From contig DBXP01000004.1 of the NCBI GenBank assembly GCA_002309575.1, positions 62,001 through 126,000 of the forward strand: a stretch of 64,000 nt of DNA. The letters run 5' to 3'. Positions 44,785-53,029 of this stretch are shown piece by piece. Every line of letters starts with the position of its first letter. Within the stretch, counting starts at the first letter, position 1. This DNA comes from a bacterium UBP6_UBA1209 (GTDB lineage: Bacteria; UBP6; UBA1177). The notes under the pieces are model-generated. The model saw only the letters and a program-made list of their open reading frames with translations. It made no database searches and was not told the origin of the DNA. Both the position numbers and the translations under genes were made by a program.

Positions 44785-46593
44785 TTACAGCGTATAATGG
44801 CAGGTTTCAAGCTGAGAAGCGCACTCTTCGCTGAGGCATTCTTCGACCTTGTCCGCAGAAATGCAGTAGTCGAGATAGCAGGAGAGCATGTCGTATGCCG
44901 CGTAATACTCGACCCCGTCGAGAATGTCGCTGAAGCAGGTCTCTTCCGCATTGTCAACGCACTCGCTGGCGCACTCAACGTCACTCTCGCAGGGTTCTGC
45001 GCAGGCGCGGACGCAGGCGATGCCGTCGGCGCAGGTCTCATGCTCGCCGACACTTACCGGTTCAAAGCCGCATGAGGTGAGGTCTCCCGGACAGTTGATG
45101 CTGAGACATTCGTCGTTGAATTCAAAGGAGGCGTCTCTGTTGCAGTATGAGCTTGCGCAGCTGAGCAGGTTGCTGAAGTACATCAGCGAGTCGTAATTTT
45201 CGCTTGAGTAACAGTTCTGGAAACACTCCTCGTCGATCTCCTTTTCTGTCTCTTCATCATATTCGACGGTTTTTATGCAGCCGGGGAAGACACATTCGTA
45301 GATGTCGTGGCAGCCTTGTACGATATCTTCCGAAGGGCCGCCCTCGTTATACTCTTCTCCGCTTATGGAATAGTTGAGATCGTCGGCATTCATGTAACAT
45401 GCCTCAAAATATTTCGAGCAGTTGTTCCAAAGGCACTCGGGAGCCTCGGACTTGTCGACCTGGCAGTTCTTGACGCCGCACTGATAACCGTCGTTGAAGA
45501 GCTTGACGCTCTCGTCGGAATAGTGTGATGTGCAGGAGTTGCGGCACTCTTCCGTGTCGTTCTCGCCCCAGCAGTTCTCGAAGAAGCAGTAGAAGGTCGC
45601 TTCGCACTGCTCTGCGGCAAAAAGATCATCGAAATCCTTTCTGGAGACTCCGCAAGTCTTTGCCTGAGATTTGCAGCCGCTGAAGATGCAGTCCAGATAG
45701 CCGTCATAGTCGTATTCGTTGTAGTTGTTGTCGTCAGCGTGTTCGCATTTTTCGTATGCGCACTGGTTGAACTTCATGTAGTCGCTTTGTCCCTTTTCGC
45801 TTGAATTTTCGTAGCAGGCTTGTTCGCAGTCTTCTTCATAAACTTCGCCGTTTGTGTGGTGCTCGATGCAATCGAAGATGCAGTCAAAAATCGCCTCGCA
45901 GTCTTTGTTGAAAGAGTCGCTTTTCGCCTCTTCCTCAGCCTCTTTGACGCTGACGATGGTGAAGGTCGAGAAGTGACCTGTCGTCATCATGATCGGGTCT
46001 CCCATCGCTGCGCCCATGATCGGGTCACCCATCGCGGAGATCATGATCGGGTCTCCTGCCGCGCTCAGCATGATCGGGTCACCCATCGCGTTCTGCATGA
46101 TCGGGTCGCCGCCGGCGTTCAGCATGATCGGGTCTCCGCCTGCCGTCATCATGATCGGATCGCCCATTTCATCCTTTGAGTCGGAGATCGTGACTGCGAC
46201 ACCGTCTTTGTTGTAGTGCCAGGTGTTTGTCTTTTCGTCGAGAACGGCGGCAGCGATCAGCCCGTTGATGTTTTCCGAAGCCGTGACCGTGATGATGATG
46301 GGCTTCTTGAAAATCGTTCCGCTCGGCTCGAACTGGACGACTCTCGATTTAAGGGCTTTTTTTGCCGGATATCCGCTTGTCTCGTAAACCGTCATGGTGA
46401 TTTCGGTATCGGAGTCGAGCGCACCCGACGGGATCTCGATCGAGGTACCGTCCTCTGTTTCGATCTTTCCGCCCTTTTCCGCGGAAATCGTTGATGATTT
46501 TTCAGAAACCACCTTCTTTTTTTCTTCGCCGCCTCCGCAGCCGAATACGAAAAGAAGCGAGATCAGAATAAAAACAGAAATTAGCTTTTTCAT
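44785..46593 (-). CDS. Large lipoprotein: ZU5-like domain with seven GDPIM nonapeptides, then Cys-rich modules
   Basis: A 602-residue lipoprotein of unrecorded type. Signal peptide with lipobox VFGC (Cys19). Residues 38-143 resemble a ZU5-type beta sandwich (GTSIEIPSGALDSDTEITM, FEPSGTIFKKPIIITV). Seven nonapeptides GDPIMxxAx occupy 144-206, directly before the strand TGHFSTFTIVSV that usually closes such a domain. The rest (about 225-602) is Cys-rich, with about four modules sharing the spacing C-x5-C-x3-C ... C-x3-C ... L..C....C, about 40 Cys in all and many acidic residues. GGAG precedes ATG 46593. Its neighbour upstream is a shorter paralogue. Surface role is likely; activity unknown. 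Confidence 0.82.
   Translation of the reverse strand: MKKLISVFILISLLFVFGCGGGEEKKKVVSEKSSTISAEKGGKIETEDGTSIEIPSGALDSDTEITMTVYETSGYPAKKALKSRVVQFEPSGTIFKKPIIITVTASENINGLIAAAVLDEKTNTWHYNKDGVAVTISDSKDEMGDPIMMTAGGDPIMLNAGGDPIMQNAMGDPIMLSAAGDPIMISAMGDPIMGAAMGDPIMMTTGHFSTFTIVSVKEAEEEAKSDSFNKDCEAIFDCIFDCIEHHTNGEVYEEDCEQACYENSSEKGQSDYMKFNQCAYEKCEHADDNNYNEYDYDGYLDCIFSGCKSQAKTCGVSRKDFDDLFAAEQCEATFYCFFENCWGENDTEECRNSCTSHYSDESVKLFNDGYQCGVKNCQVDKSEAPECLWNNCSKYFEACYMNADDLNYSISGEEYNEGGPSEDIVQGCHDIYECVFPGCIKTVEYDEETEKEIDEECFQNCYSSENYDSLMYFSNLLSCASSYCNRDASFEFNDECLSINCPGDLTSCGFEPVSVGEHETCADGIACVRACAEPCESDVECASECVDNAEETCFSDILDGVEYYAAYDMLSCYLDYCISADKVEECLSEECASQLETCHYTL
45976..46164 (-). repeat. Seven tandem 27-base units encoding GDPIM nonapeptides
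   Basis: Seven in-frame 27-base units without gaps, each beginning GGx-GAT-CC(x)-ATC-ATG (GDPIM), followed by four variable residues. The first codons are kept almost exactly while the rest varies. This is coding sequence, not a CRISPR array: there are no unique spacers of constant length between identical repeats. Confidence 0.93.
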
Positions 46594-46610
46594 GTAACAC
46601 TCCATAATTA

Positions 46611-47522
46611 TTACCAGTTTAAATCTCCAGCAGCGCATTCGGAAAGCTCGTCACGGCAACTTTCAGCCATGCATCCGTGCATATCAAAAATCACTTCACC
46701 TGATGACTGGCCCTGACAGTGCTCCGCCGAGCAGTTCATGAGCGAGTTGTAAAGTTCCGTTCCTGCGTCGGTCGAGTAGGCGAGACAACGCTCCTCACAC
46801 TTCGAGTCGCTGTCTTTGCAGTTCAAAACGCACTTGAAAAGCTCCTTGCACTTTTGCGAAGCTTCGTATTCGCTGCTGTCGACAAGAATGAACGTGAATG
46901 TCGAAAAGTGTCCGGTCGCAAGCATGATCGGGTCGCCCATGGCCGCATTTTTCACGGGATCCTCGCTCTTTGAAAGCATGATCGGGTCACCCATGGAGGT
47001 GAGCATGATCGGATCGCCGCTCGAATCTTTGTAGATGAAGTCTCCGTCTGCGCTCAGCATGATCGGGTCTCCCATTGCGTTTGTCATGATCGGATCGCCG
47101 GAATCCGATTTCCCGTAGACGGCAAACGCGCCTTCGCGGCTGTAGCGCCACTGGTCCGCCTGCTCGTCCCAAACTGCCGCCGAAACGAGCCGGAAGCTTA
47201 TCTTTTGTTCGGTTTTCAGCGTAATTACTACCGGTTTTTTGAAGATCGTCCCGTGCGGCTCAAGAGAGACGACTTTTGTCGGGATCGAATCGGATTTCGG
47301 ATAAAGCGAGGAATCCGAAAGTGTCATTTTTATTTCGGTATCCAGACTGACCGCTCCAGCCGGTATCTCGATCTGAGCGGAGCCGTCTTCAGTTGCAAGG
47401 ACTCCGCCTGAACGTGCCGAGATCATCGCCGAAACAGCTGTCTCGCAGGGCGTTTCGCTGTTTCCGCCGCACGAAATCAAAAGGAAAAGATTTATAACGA
47501 AAAACAGGGATATTTTTTTCAT
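46611..47522 (-). CDS. Shorter paralogue: lipoprotein with ZU5-like domain, seven GDPIM-type units and one Cys-rich module
   Basis: A 303-residue lipoprotein with signal peptide and lipobox LISC (Cys18). It repeats the plan of the downstream gene: ZU5-like part (IEIPAGAVSLDTEIKM, LEPHGTIFKKPVVITL), seven nonapeptides at residues 142-204, of which unit 3 (GDFIYKDSS) and unit 6 (EDPVKNAAM) are degraded, and TGHFSTFTFILV. The tail has one Cys-rich module (CKELFKCVLNC ... CEERC ... CSAEHC ... CMAESC ... ELSEC) against about four in the neighbour. Seventeen bases separate the two genes. They clearly arose by duplication. It is the first gene of this minus-strand operon. Confidence 0.82.
   Translation of the reverse strand: MKKISLFFVINLFLLISCGGNSETPCETAVSAMISARSGGVLATEDGSAQIEIPAGAVSLDTEIKMTLSDSSLYPKSDSIPTKVVSLEPHGTIFKKPVVITLKTEQKISFRLVSAAVWDEQADQWRYSREGAFAVYGKSDSGDPIMTNAMGDPIMLSADGDFIYKDSSGDPIMLTSMGDPIMLSKSEDPVKNAAMGDPIMLATGHFSTFTFILVDSSEYEASQKCKELFKCVLNCKDSDSKCEERCLAYSTDAGTELYNSLMNCSAEHCQGQSSGEVIFDMHGCMAESCRDELSECAAGDLNW
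46911..47099 (-). repeat. Seven tandem 27-base units (some degraded) encoding GDPIM-type nonapeptides
   Basis: The same 7 x 27-base length as at 45976-46164, with four clear GDPIM-consensus units, one further intact unit and two altered ones. Length conservation despite residue decay suggests that seven turns or strands matter to the fold. Confidence 0.88.
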
Positions 47523-47618
47523 AGCTCCACTCCGACAAAAATTTCGACTAATTCTATATGATTTATGTCAAATTACAAAAAAAATAGATTTTTGGCGGTT
47601 TTTTTAGTTCGATTATTT

Positions 47619-47646
47619 TTGCAAAAAGGGCGCTGATTCCTAAACT
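47619..47646 (+). promoter_or_regulatory. Possible promoter of clpA
   Basis: TTGCAA (47619-47624), 16 bases, TAAACT (47641-47646), each 4 of 6. The start point would be near 47653, about 18 bases before the GTG start codon. Confidence 0.45.
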
Positions 47647-47670
47647 ATCGCGTTTTTTGGAGGCGATTTT

Positions 47671-50010
47671 GTGGAACCTGTAGATGTAAAAAAAAGAGAA
47701 GAGGACGAGCTTGTCGCGCTTTACGGCGAGGCTTTGGACTATGCCGAAAGGATGCACACGAAGCTCTCGACGCTCCACTTTCTGCTTGCCTTTTTTTCGG
47801 CTCCCTGCGAGGCTGCCGTTGTCTTTGAAAATCTGCGCGTCTCCTACGAAGATGTGGCCCAGAACTACAATCAGATGCTCAAGGAGGCCAAGCTTTCCGG
47901 CTCGCCTATCAAAGAGCCGATAGATGCGGTAGCGACGCTTGAGGCCGGAGCGAAGAGGCTTCTCGTGGATTCGTCGCAGAGCGTCTCGCCCACCCATATC
48001 CTGGCGGCGATGGCGAACCAGCGTAATTCGATCGCATACAAGATCTTCCAGCGGCTCGATCTAGTTACCGACTTCCGCCTGGGGGCGATGAAACTTCTTA
48101 ACGAGCCGACCAGGAAGAGTGTCGCACGAGTCGAGGAGATGCACCGGGAATCGACTCATGTAGGTATCGCGGGAGCTGTCGAACGGCGCGAAAAGCAGCA
48201 GGTGCGGAGCGAAGAGCCCTCCGAAGGCGAAGAGACGAGGAGTGCCGGGGAGCCGGCTGAGGCGGAGCTCCTTTTCAGCAGGAATTTGACTGTACTCGCG
48301 GCGAAGGGCGCTATCGACCCGGTCTTCGGGCGCAGCCGCGAAATAGAGACGATCATTGATATTTTAGGCCGGAAACGGAGCAACAACCCGCTTATCGTCG
48401 GTCCGGCAGGAAGCGGAAAAACGGCGATCGTCGAGGCTATCGCGCTCCGTCAGAACGACGGTCTGCTGCCCGACAGGGAGATCCTCGAGCTCAATGTTTC
48501 ATCGCTGGTCAGCGGTACCGAATACCGCGGAACTTTAGAGAAAAGGGTCGAAACGCTGCTCGACTACGTTGAGAAAAGAGCCGATCAAATCGTTGTTTTT
48601 ATTGATGAAATACATCTTTTGTTCTCGTCGGGGAACGATGTCGTTGCAAACATGCTCAAGCCGGCTCTCGCAAGAGGTCTCTTTCCGCTGATCGGCGCGA
48701 CTACGACCGAAGAGTTCAACAAATTCATATCCAAAGACGCTGCAATGGAGCGTCGTTTTTCGGTCGTGAAGATCGATGAACCGAAGGGCGAAGAGCTTTT
48801 CAAGATAGTTCAGAACGCGGCGGAGACGCTCGGGAAATATCACGGGGTCGACTTCGGAGACTCTTCGTTTATCCGTGCGGCGATAAATCTGAGTGACCGT
48901 TACATCTCGTCAAAGTGCCAGCCGGACAAGGTCCTTTCAATCCTGGATACCCTCGGCAGCATCCTGAAGCGTGAACAGAAGCCTCAGGCGGAGATCGACG
49001 ATCTGACGTCGCTCATAAGCAGCGTCACCTCGATCCCGGCGGAAAATCTGCTGATAGATACTTCGCGGATAATCACCGTCATGCCTAAGATCCTGGACCG
49101 GAGCATAATTGGGCAGAGGACGGCAAAGGAGCGGATCTCGCGTCTTCTGGCGAGAAAATTCAACAACAAACCTGAGGGAAAGCCGCTTGCATCGATGATC
49201 CTGGCCGGAATGACCGGCACCGGAAAGACCGAGACGGCCAAGAGGCTTGCATCGTTCTTGTTCGGCAGCGAAAAGCGGATGGTCGCCTTCGACATGAGCG
49301 AATTTCAGGAGCAGCATTCGGTTTCGAAGCTTATCGGCGCTCCTCCCGGATATGCGGGATACGAGGACGGCGGAAAACTTACCGAGGCGTTTCGCCGCGA
49401 GCCTTACCAGCTTCTTCTGCTTGACGAGATCGACAAGGCCCATCCGAAGGTCATGTCGCTCTTCCTGCAGCTTCTCGAGGAGGGGAGACTGACCGATACG
49501 CACGGATTTACTGCCGATTTCAGCGAGGCGATCGTCGTGATGACGACAAACATCGGAGCGGAACTCTTCACCGCCTCAAGGGTCGGTTTCGGAGATTCAG
49601 GTCCGGTCGAGGTCAGGGAACAGGATGTAATCTCGAAGATCGAAAAGTTCCTTTCGCCGGAGCTTCTGAACAGAGTCGACGAAATCATTCTTTTCAAACC
49701 CTTCACGCAGGAGGAGTTTCTGAAACTTGCCGAGTCCGCGCTTCTAAAATCGGCGGCGAGAGTCAATTTCGGTTCTTCTAAGGTCGAGTTTGAAAACATC
49801 GGCGAAGCGGCGGAACTGATCGTTTCAAAGATGTCGTCGCACGACAGACAGATGGGTGCACGTGCGGTCAATAGGCTCGTAGGTAAATATTTCGAGGGCA
49901 CATATCTCGAAGAATTTTACAATAAAAACAAAGATCTATCTGATTGTGACGCGGTCTGCTCGGTTCGGGACGGAGCGTTCTGTTTCGAGTTTTCTAAAGG
50001 AGATGAATAG
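47671..50010 (+). CDS. clpA: ATP-dependent Clp protease ATP-binding subunit ClpA
   Basis: A 779-residue double-AAA+ unfoldase that feeds ClpP. N-terminal Clp_N domain (about 1-150), an acidic linker (170-200), first AAA+ with Walker A GPAGSGKTA (about 244) and second AAA+ with GMTGTGKTE (about 512) and sensor regions MTTNIG and LLNRVDEIILF. There is no ClpB-type middle coiled coil, which with the VGFGDSG loop (place of the IGL ClpP-binding loop) supports ClpA. GTG 47671 has TTGGAGGCG seven bases upstream. No clpS precedes it. Its end overlaps the converging manC gene by 17 bases. Confidence 0.92.
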   Translation: MEPVDVKKREEDELVALYGEALDYAERMHTKLSTLHFLLAFFSAPCEAAVVFENLRVSYEDVAQNYNQMLKEAKLSGSPIKEPIDAVATLEAGAKRLLVDSSQSVSPTHILAAMANQRNSIAYKIFQRLDLVTDFRLGAMKLLNEPTRKSVARVEEMHRESTHVGIAGAVERREKQQVRSEEPSEGEETRSAGEPAEAELLFSRNLTVLAAKGAIDPVFGRSREIETIIDILGRKRSNNPLIVGPAGSGKTAIVEAIALRQNDGLLPDREILELNVSSLVSGTEYRGTLEKRVETLLDYVEKRADQIVVFIDEIHLLFSSGNDVVANMLKPALARGLFPLIGATTTEEFNKFISKDAAMERRFSVVKIDEPKGEELFKIVQNAAETLGKYHGVDFGDSSFIRAAINLSDRYISSKCQPDKVLSILDTLGSILKREQKPQAEIDDLTSLISSVTSIPAENLLIDTSRIITVMPKILDRSIIGQRTAKERISRLLARKFNNKPEGKPLASMILAGMTGTGKTETAKRLASFLFGSEKRMVAFDMSEFQEQHSVSKLIGAPPGYAGYEDGGKLTEAFRREPYQLLLLDEIDKAHPKVMSLFLQLLEEGRLTDTHGFTADFSEAIVVMTTNIGAELFTASRVGFGDSGPVEVREQDVISKIEKFLSPELLNRVDEIILFKPFTQEEFLKLAESALLKSAARVNFGSSKVEFENIGEAAELIVSKMSSHDRQMGARAVNRLVGKYFEGTYLEEFYNKNKDLSDCDAVCSVRDGAFCFEFSKGDE

Positions 50011-51046
50011 CGCCGCTTTTTTCGAGAAAATCTGTAACTTCGCGCATTTTTGAGTAGTCGCCGAGCGAAGCGACAAATGTTGCGTCTTCAGTTGCAACTA
50101 CGAGTTCGCCGTCGCGGTTGAAGAGCACCAGATCACGGTCAGTCTGGTTGAAAACAAGCGAATTCCTGCAGTTTATCAGAGTGACCCGGCCTGTTTTGAC
50201 ATTGTTGTTTTCATCCTTCTTCTGCAGGTCGAAGAATGCGCCCCAGCTACCGACGTCGCTCCATCCGAAGCTGCCCGGAAGAACAAAGATCCCGCGATTG
50301 GTCTTCTCCATGATCGCATAGTCGAAAGAGATGGAGCGGACCTTGTCGTAATCCTTTATCTCGCCAGATTTGAATGATGTAACTAGTGAAATCTGCTGAT
50401 AAATATCTTCGGCTGAACTTTTGAACTCTTCGAGCATGGAGTTCAGCGTGAAGAGAAACATCCCGCTGTTCCAGAGATAGTCGCCGCTGCTCAGGAAGCG
50501 TGATGCCGTCTCAAAGTCGGGCTTCTCCTCGAATGATGCCACCTTGAAAATGCCCTCTTCAAGAGCTTCCGACATTTTTATATATCCGAATCCGGTCTCG
50601 GGATGGGTCGGGGTGATACCGATCGTACCGATCAAATCCGGATGATTCTCCAGGAATTTCAACGACTTGCTCAAGACATCCCTGAACTTGCCGCACTCTG
50701 CGATCCGGTGGTCTGCCGGGAGGACGACGATTGCGCGGTCTTCACTATCTCTTGTTGAGATCTCCCTGAGCGAGAGCATGATGCAGGGAGCGGTATTCCG
50801 TCCGCACGGCTCGTAGATGACTCTTGCCTGCGGGTATGCCTCAACATCGGGGGCTACAGCCTCTGACTGGCTCTCAGCCGAGACCACAAGAACATCGTCG
50901 ACAAGCGGCAGGACACGCTCGATCGTCTCGGCGAGAAGGCTCTTTTCCGAGAAGAGGGTGAGTGACTGCTTTGCCCTGTTTTTTCGTGAGAGCGGCCAGA
51001 AACGCTTTCCGCTTCCTCCGGCCATAATGACTGCTGTTCTCTTCAT
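49994..51046 (-). CDS. manC: Mannose-1-phosphate guanylyltransferase
   Basis: A 350-residue nucleotidyltransferase that makes GDP-mannose from mannose-1-phosphate and GTP. The nucleotide signature MAGGSGKRFWPLSRKNRAKQ (about 8-27), YEPCGRNTAPCI, the Asp of LPADHR and the sugar-binding FEEKP (about 180) are all present. It lacks the C-terminal phosphomannose isomerase cupin found in two-domain ManC proteins; that activity is encoded next door at 51046-51798, whose stop overlaps this start (TGATG). GDP-mannose could serve the Dpm1-like enzyme at 29301. Converges on and overlaps the clpA end. Confidence 0.92.
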   Translation of the reverse strand: MKRTAVIMAGGSGKRFWPLSRKNRAKQSLTLFSEKSLLAETIERVLPLVDDVLVVSAESQSEAVAPDVEAYPQARVIYEPCGRNTAPCIMLSLREISTRDSEDRAIVVLPADHRIAECGKFRDVLSKSLKFLENHPDLIGTIGITPTHPETGFGYIKMSEALEEGIFKVASFEEKPDFETASRFLSSGDYLWNSGMFLFTLNSMLEEFKSSAEDIYQQISLVTSFKSGEIKDYDKVRSISFDYAIMEKTNRGIFVLPGSFGWSDVGSWGAFFDLQKKDENNNVKTGRVTLINCRNSLVFNQTDRDLVLFNRDGELVVATEDATFVASLGDYSKMREVTDFLEKSGAIHLL

Positions 51047-51798
51047 CAGTTTCTCCCGTAGATGTCTTCGATACGTTTGATGTCGTCTTCGCCGAGATAG
51101 TCTCCAAGCTGGATCTCGGCGATCGTCATGCCCTTTTCTCCGCCGGAGGCACGGTGCATGGTCTTTCGTTCGATCGTAAAGATGTCGCCCTTTTTGGCCT
51201 TGACGACCGAATCTCCGATAGTGATCTCTCCGCTTCCGGAGGCGATCACCCAGATCTCGCTTCTATATTCATGTGTCTGGAGGCTTAGCTTCTGCCTGGG
51301 TGCCACATAAAACTGTTTGATTTTGTAACCGTCTGATATTATTAGTGTCTTCCACCAGCCCCACGGGCGCTTTTCATAAATCTTCTGGTTGTTTATGTGA
51401 TAAAAATAGAAGCTGTAGAACGGTTCCGGCTCAAACTTGTCAAAGTCGAGGCATATTCCGTTAAGTACCTTTATTCCTTCCGGTATTTCATCAAGAAAGG
51501 CACTCTTTAACGAATAGATGATAAAGTTTTGAAAGTAGACGCCGTAGATGAACGGCAGGACTGAAAACGTGTGGATCGCATCGAAGCCGGAAACCGGGTG
51601 CCCGAGGCTCTCGAGCTTGGTTCTGACATCACCGACGGTCGTACGGTCGATGTTGAAACCGGAGATGTCCAGGATCTCGGCGTCGAAGTCTTCGTGCCCC
51701 TTTTTTATTTCAGAAATAAGTTTTCCCAGCGCGTCGAAGAAGCCCTCTTTTTCACGCTTGAATTCGTTTTCTGCCGGCGTTATGAATAAAATTCTCAT
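51046..51798 (-). CDS. Cupin phosphomannose isomerase with unknown N-terminal domain
   Basis: A 250-residue protein. The C-terminal half (about 140-250) is the type II mannose-6-phosphate isomerase cupin: ERPWGWWKTL, the metal His and Gln region KLSLQTHEYRSEIWVIASG and HRASG. This half makes mannose-6-phosphate/fructose-6-phosphate interconvert and is usually the tail of ManC. The first 130 residues (MRILFITPAENEF...) are not the usual ManC core; they open like a glycosyltransferase Rossmann fold but I cannot assign them. GGAGGAG lies before ATG 51798. It leads the manC operon. Confidence 0.83.
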   Translation of the reverse strand: MRILFITPAENEFKREKEGFFDALGKLISEIKKGHEDFDAEILDISGFNIDRTTVGDVRTKLESLGHPVSGFDAIHTFSVLPFIYGVYFQNFIIYSLKSAFLDEIPEGIKVLNGICLDFDKFEPEPFYSFYFYHINNQKIYEKRPWGWWKTLIISDGYKIKQFYVAPRQKLSLQTHEYRSEIWVIASGSGEITIGDSVVKAKKGDIFTIERKTMHRASGGEKGMTIAEIQLGDYLGEDDIKRIEDIYGRN

Positions 51799-51831
51799 CT
51801 GTCTCCTCCAGAGGAAGGTTAAAAGCCTCTT

Positions 51832-51859
51832 ATTATATTCTTTGCGAAAATTAATACAA
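51832..51859 (-). promoter_or_regulatory. Promoter of the PMI-manC operon
   Basis: On the minus strand TTGTAT (51859-51854), a 16-base spacer and a perfect TATAAT (51837-51832), 34 bases before the start codon of the cupin gene. Confidence 0.5.
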
Positions 51860-51911
51860 AAAAAACACAAAAAAGCTTAGTTATGCATAGTTATATGACA
51901 TTTAAGCATAA

Positions 51912-51940
51912 TGACAATTCGGCAATTTGTCGTTTTGTCA
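51912..51940 (+). promoter_or_regulatory. Candidate activator sites upstream of the gsp sigma-54 promoter
   Basis: GACAA at 51913-51917 (TTGTC on the other strand) and two direct TTTGTC boxes at 51926-51931 and 51934-51939, 48-75 bases upstream of the -24 element. They resemble the TGTC core reported for PilR sites in Pseudomonas. Spacing suits an enhancer-binding protein, but such short boxes arise by chance in A/T-rich DNA. Confidence 0.3.
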
Positions 51941-51985
51941 ATGAAAAATAATCTGTAACATGCTGATTCTATTAACGGAATTCTT

Positions 51986-52001
51986 TGGCACTTTTTTTGC
52001 T
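51986..52001 (+). promoter_or_regulatory. Sigma-54 (-24/-12) promoter of the type II secretion operon
   Basis: TGGCAC, five T, TTGCT: all consensus bases of a -24/-12 promoter, with GG (51987-51988) and GC (51999-52000) exactly ten bases apart. Transcription would start near 52012, about 23 bases before gspC. Use of this promoter would need RpoN and an enhancer-binding activator such as PilR (10877-12373). Confidence 0.82.
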
Positions 52002-52034
52002 TAATTTAATGGCTTTTTTTATGCGAGGTGTAGA

Positions 52035-53015
52035 TTGAAAAGCAGAACGATTTTAAACATAGCGTTGTTTCTGGCGATAGTTCTTTCTGTTTTTTCTCTG
52101 ATAGGATTGCTTCTGAACTTTGTCGTAAGGAGCGATTCGGTTTATGTCCCTGTAGGAAAAAATTACTACAAGTCGACCTCCGAGGATGAATCGAAGGAAA
52201 AAAAGGAGAGCTTCTACTTCGGCCAGAACCCGAAAAACATGAATGCGAACATCTTTGACGCCGGCGCGAGGGAACTTGCGGTAGCCGACGCCTCATCCTC
52301 AGCGGCGACAGACGTGACTGCCGAGGCTCCTGAGCTTTCGAACGAAGATTATCTCTACTATGTCGAGCACCCGGAAAAGTGTATGCTCTTCAGCGGTGTC
52401 GAGCTCACCGGAACGATCGTCGCAAGAGACGCGAGCCAGTCTATCGCCATTCTAAAAACAGGAAAAGGCAGCTCTCCCAAGGGCGATTCGTCGCTGATCG
52501 CAAGGATCGGATCCGATGTGACCGACGGCGCGAAACTTGCCTTTGTCTGGAGAAACTTCGCGATCTTCAGGACAACAAGCGGGATCAAGTGCATCGGAGA
52601 GGGCGTAGGCGAGGGCAAGGCAGCGGCGGAGGCTGCTCCTGCCGAGAAAAAGCTTGACCAGCCTGCCTCGACACCCGAAGACGACGCGATCAGGAGCGTT
52701 GGTCCGAACCAGTACGTCGTAAGCCGTGACTACCTCAACAAAATCACGGGAAACCTCGGCGCTCTTGCGAGCCAGGCGAGGATCGTCCCCTCGCCGAAGG
52801 ACAACGGCTTCAAGATCTTTTCGATTTCGAAAAACAGTATTTACAGCAAGATAGGGATCCAGAACGGCGATATTCTCAAGGCGATAAACGGTATCGAGCT
52901 TTCAAGTCCGGACAAGGCCCTCGAGGCCTATTCGAGACTGCAGAGCGCCTCGAAGCTTTCGCTTGATATCGTCCGCCACGGCCAGAACGAAACAATGGAA
53001 TATACAATAGAATAA
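52035..53015 (+). CDS. gspC: Type II secretion system inner-membrane protein GspC
   Basis: A 326-residue protein with one N-terminal membrane helix (about 10-30), a periplasmic linker, an HR-type domain with the GVELTGTIVARDASQSIAIL pattern (about 118-137) and a C-terminal PDZ domain (about 245-326: GFKIFSISKNSIYSKIGIQ, GDILKAINGIEL). GspC joins the inner-membrane platform to the secretin. An Ala/Glu-rich linker sits before the PDZ. TTG 52035 has GAGGTG just upstream, and the sigma-54 promoter lies 34 bases before it. First gene of the operon. Confidence 0.92.
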   Translation: MKSRTILNIALFLAIVLSVFSLIGLLLNFVVRSDSVYVPVGKNYYKSTSEDESKEKKESFYFGQNPKNMNANIFDAGARELAVADASSSAATDVTAEAPELSNEDYLYYVEHPEKCMLFSGVELTGTIVARDASQSIAILKTGKGSSPKGDSSLIARIGSDVTDGAKLAFVWRNFAIFRTTSGIKCIGEGVGEGKAAAEAAPAEKKLDQPASTPEDDAIRSVGPNQYVVSRDYLNKITGNLGALASQARIVPSPKDNGFKIFSISKNSIYSKIGIQNGDILKAINGIELSSPDKALEAYSRLQSASKLSLDIVRHGQNETMEYTIE

Positions 53016-53029
53016 TATAGGAGAATCGT

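Noticed and set aside
45976..46216. CRISPR-like row of short direct repeats
   Set aside because: The 27-base units are gapless, in frame and encode the GDPIM nonapeptides; there are no spacers or cas genes. The long plus-strand frame here (MIGSP repeats) is only the antisense of the lipoprotein.
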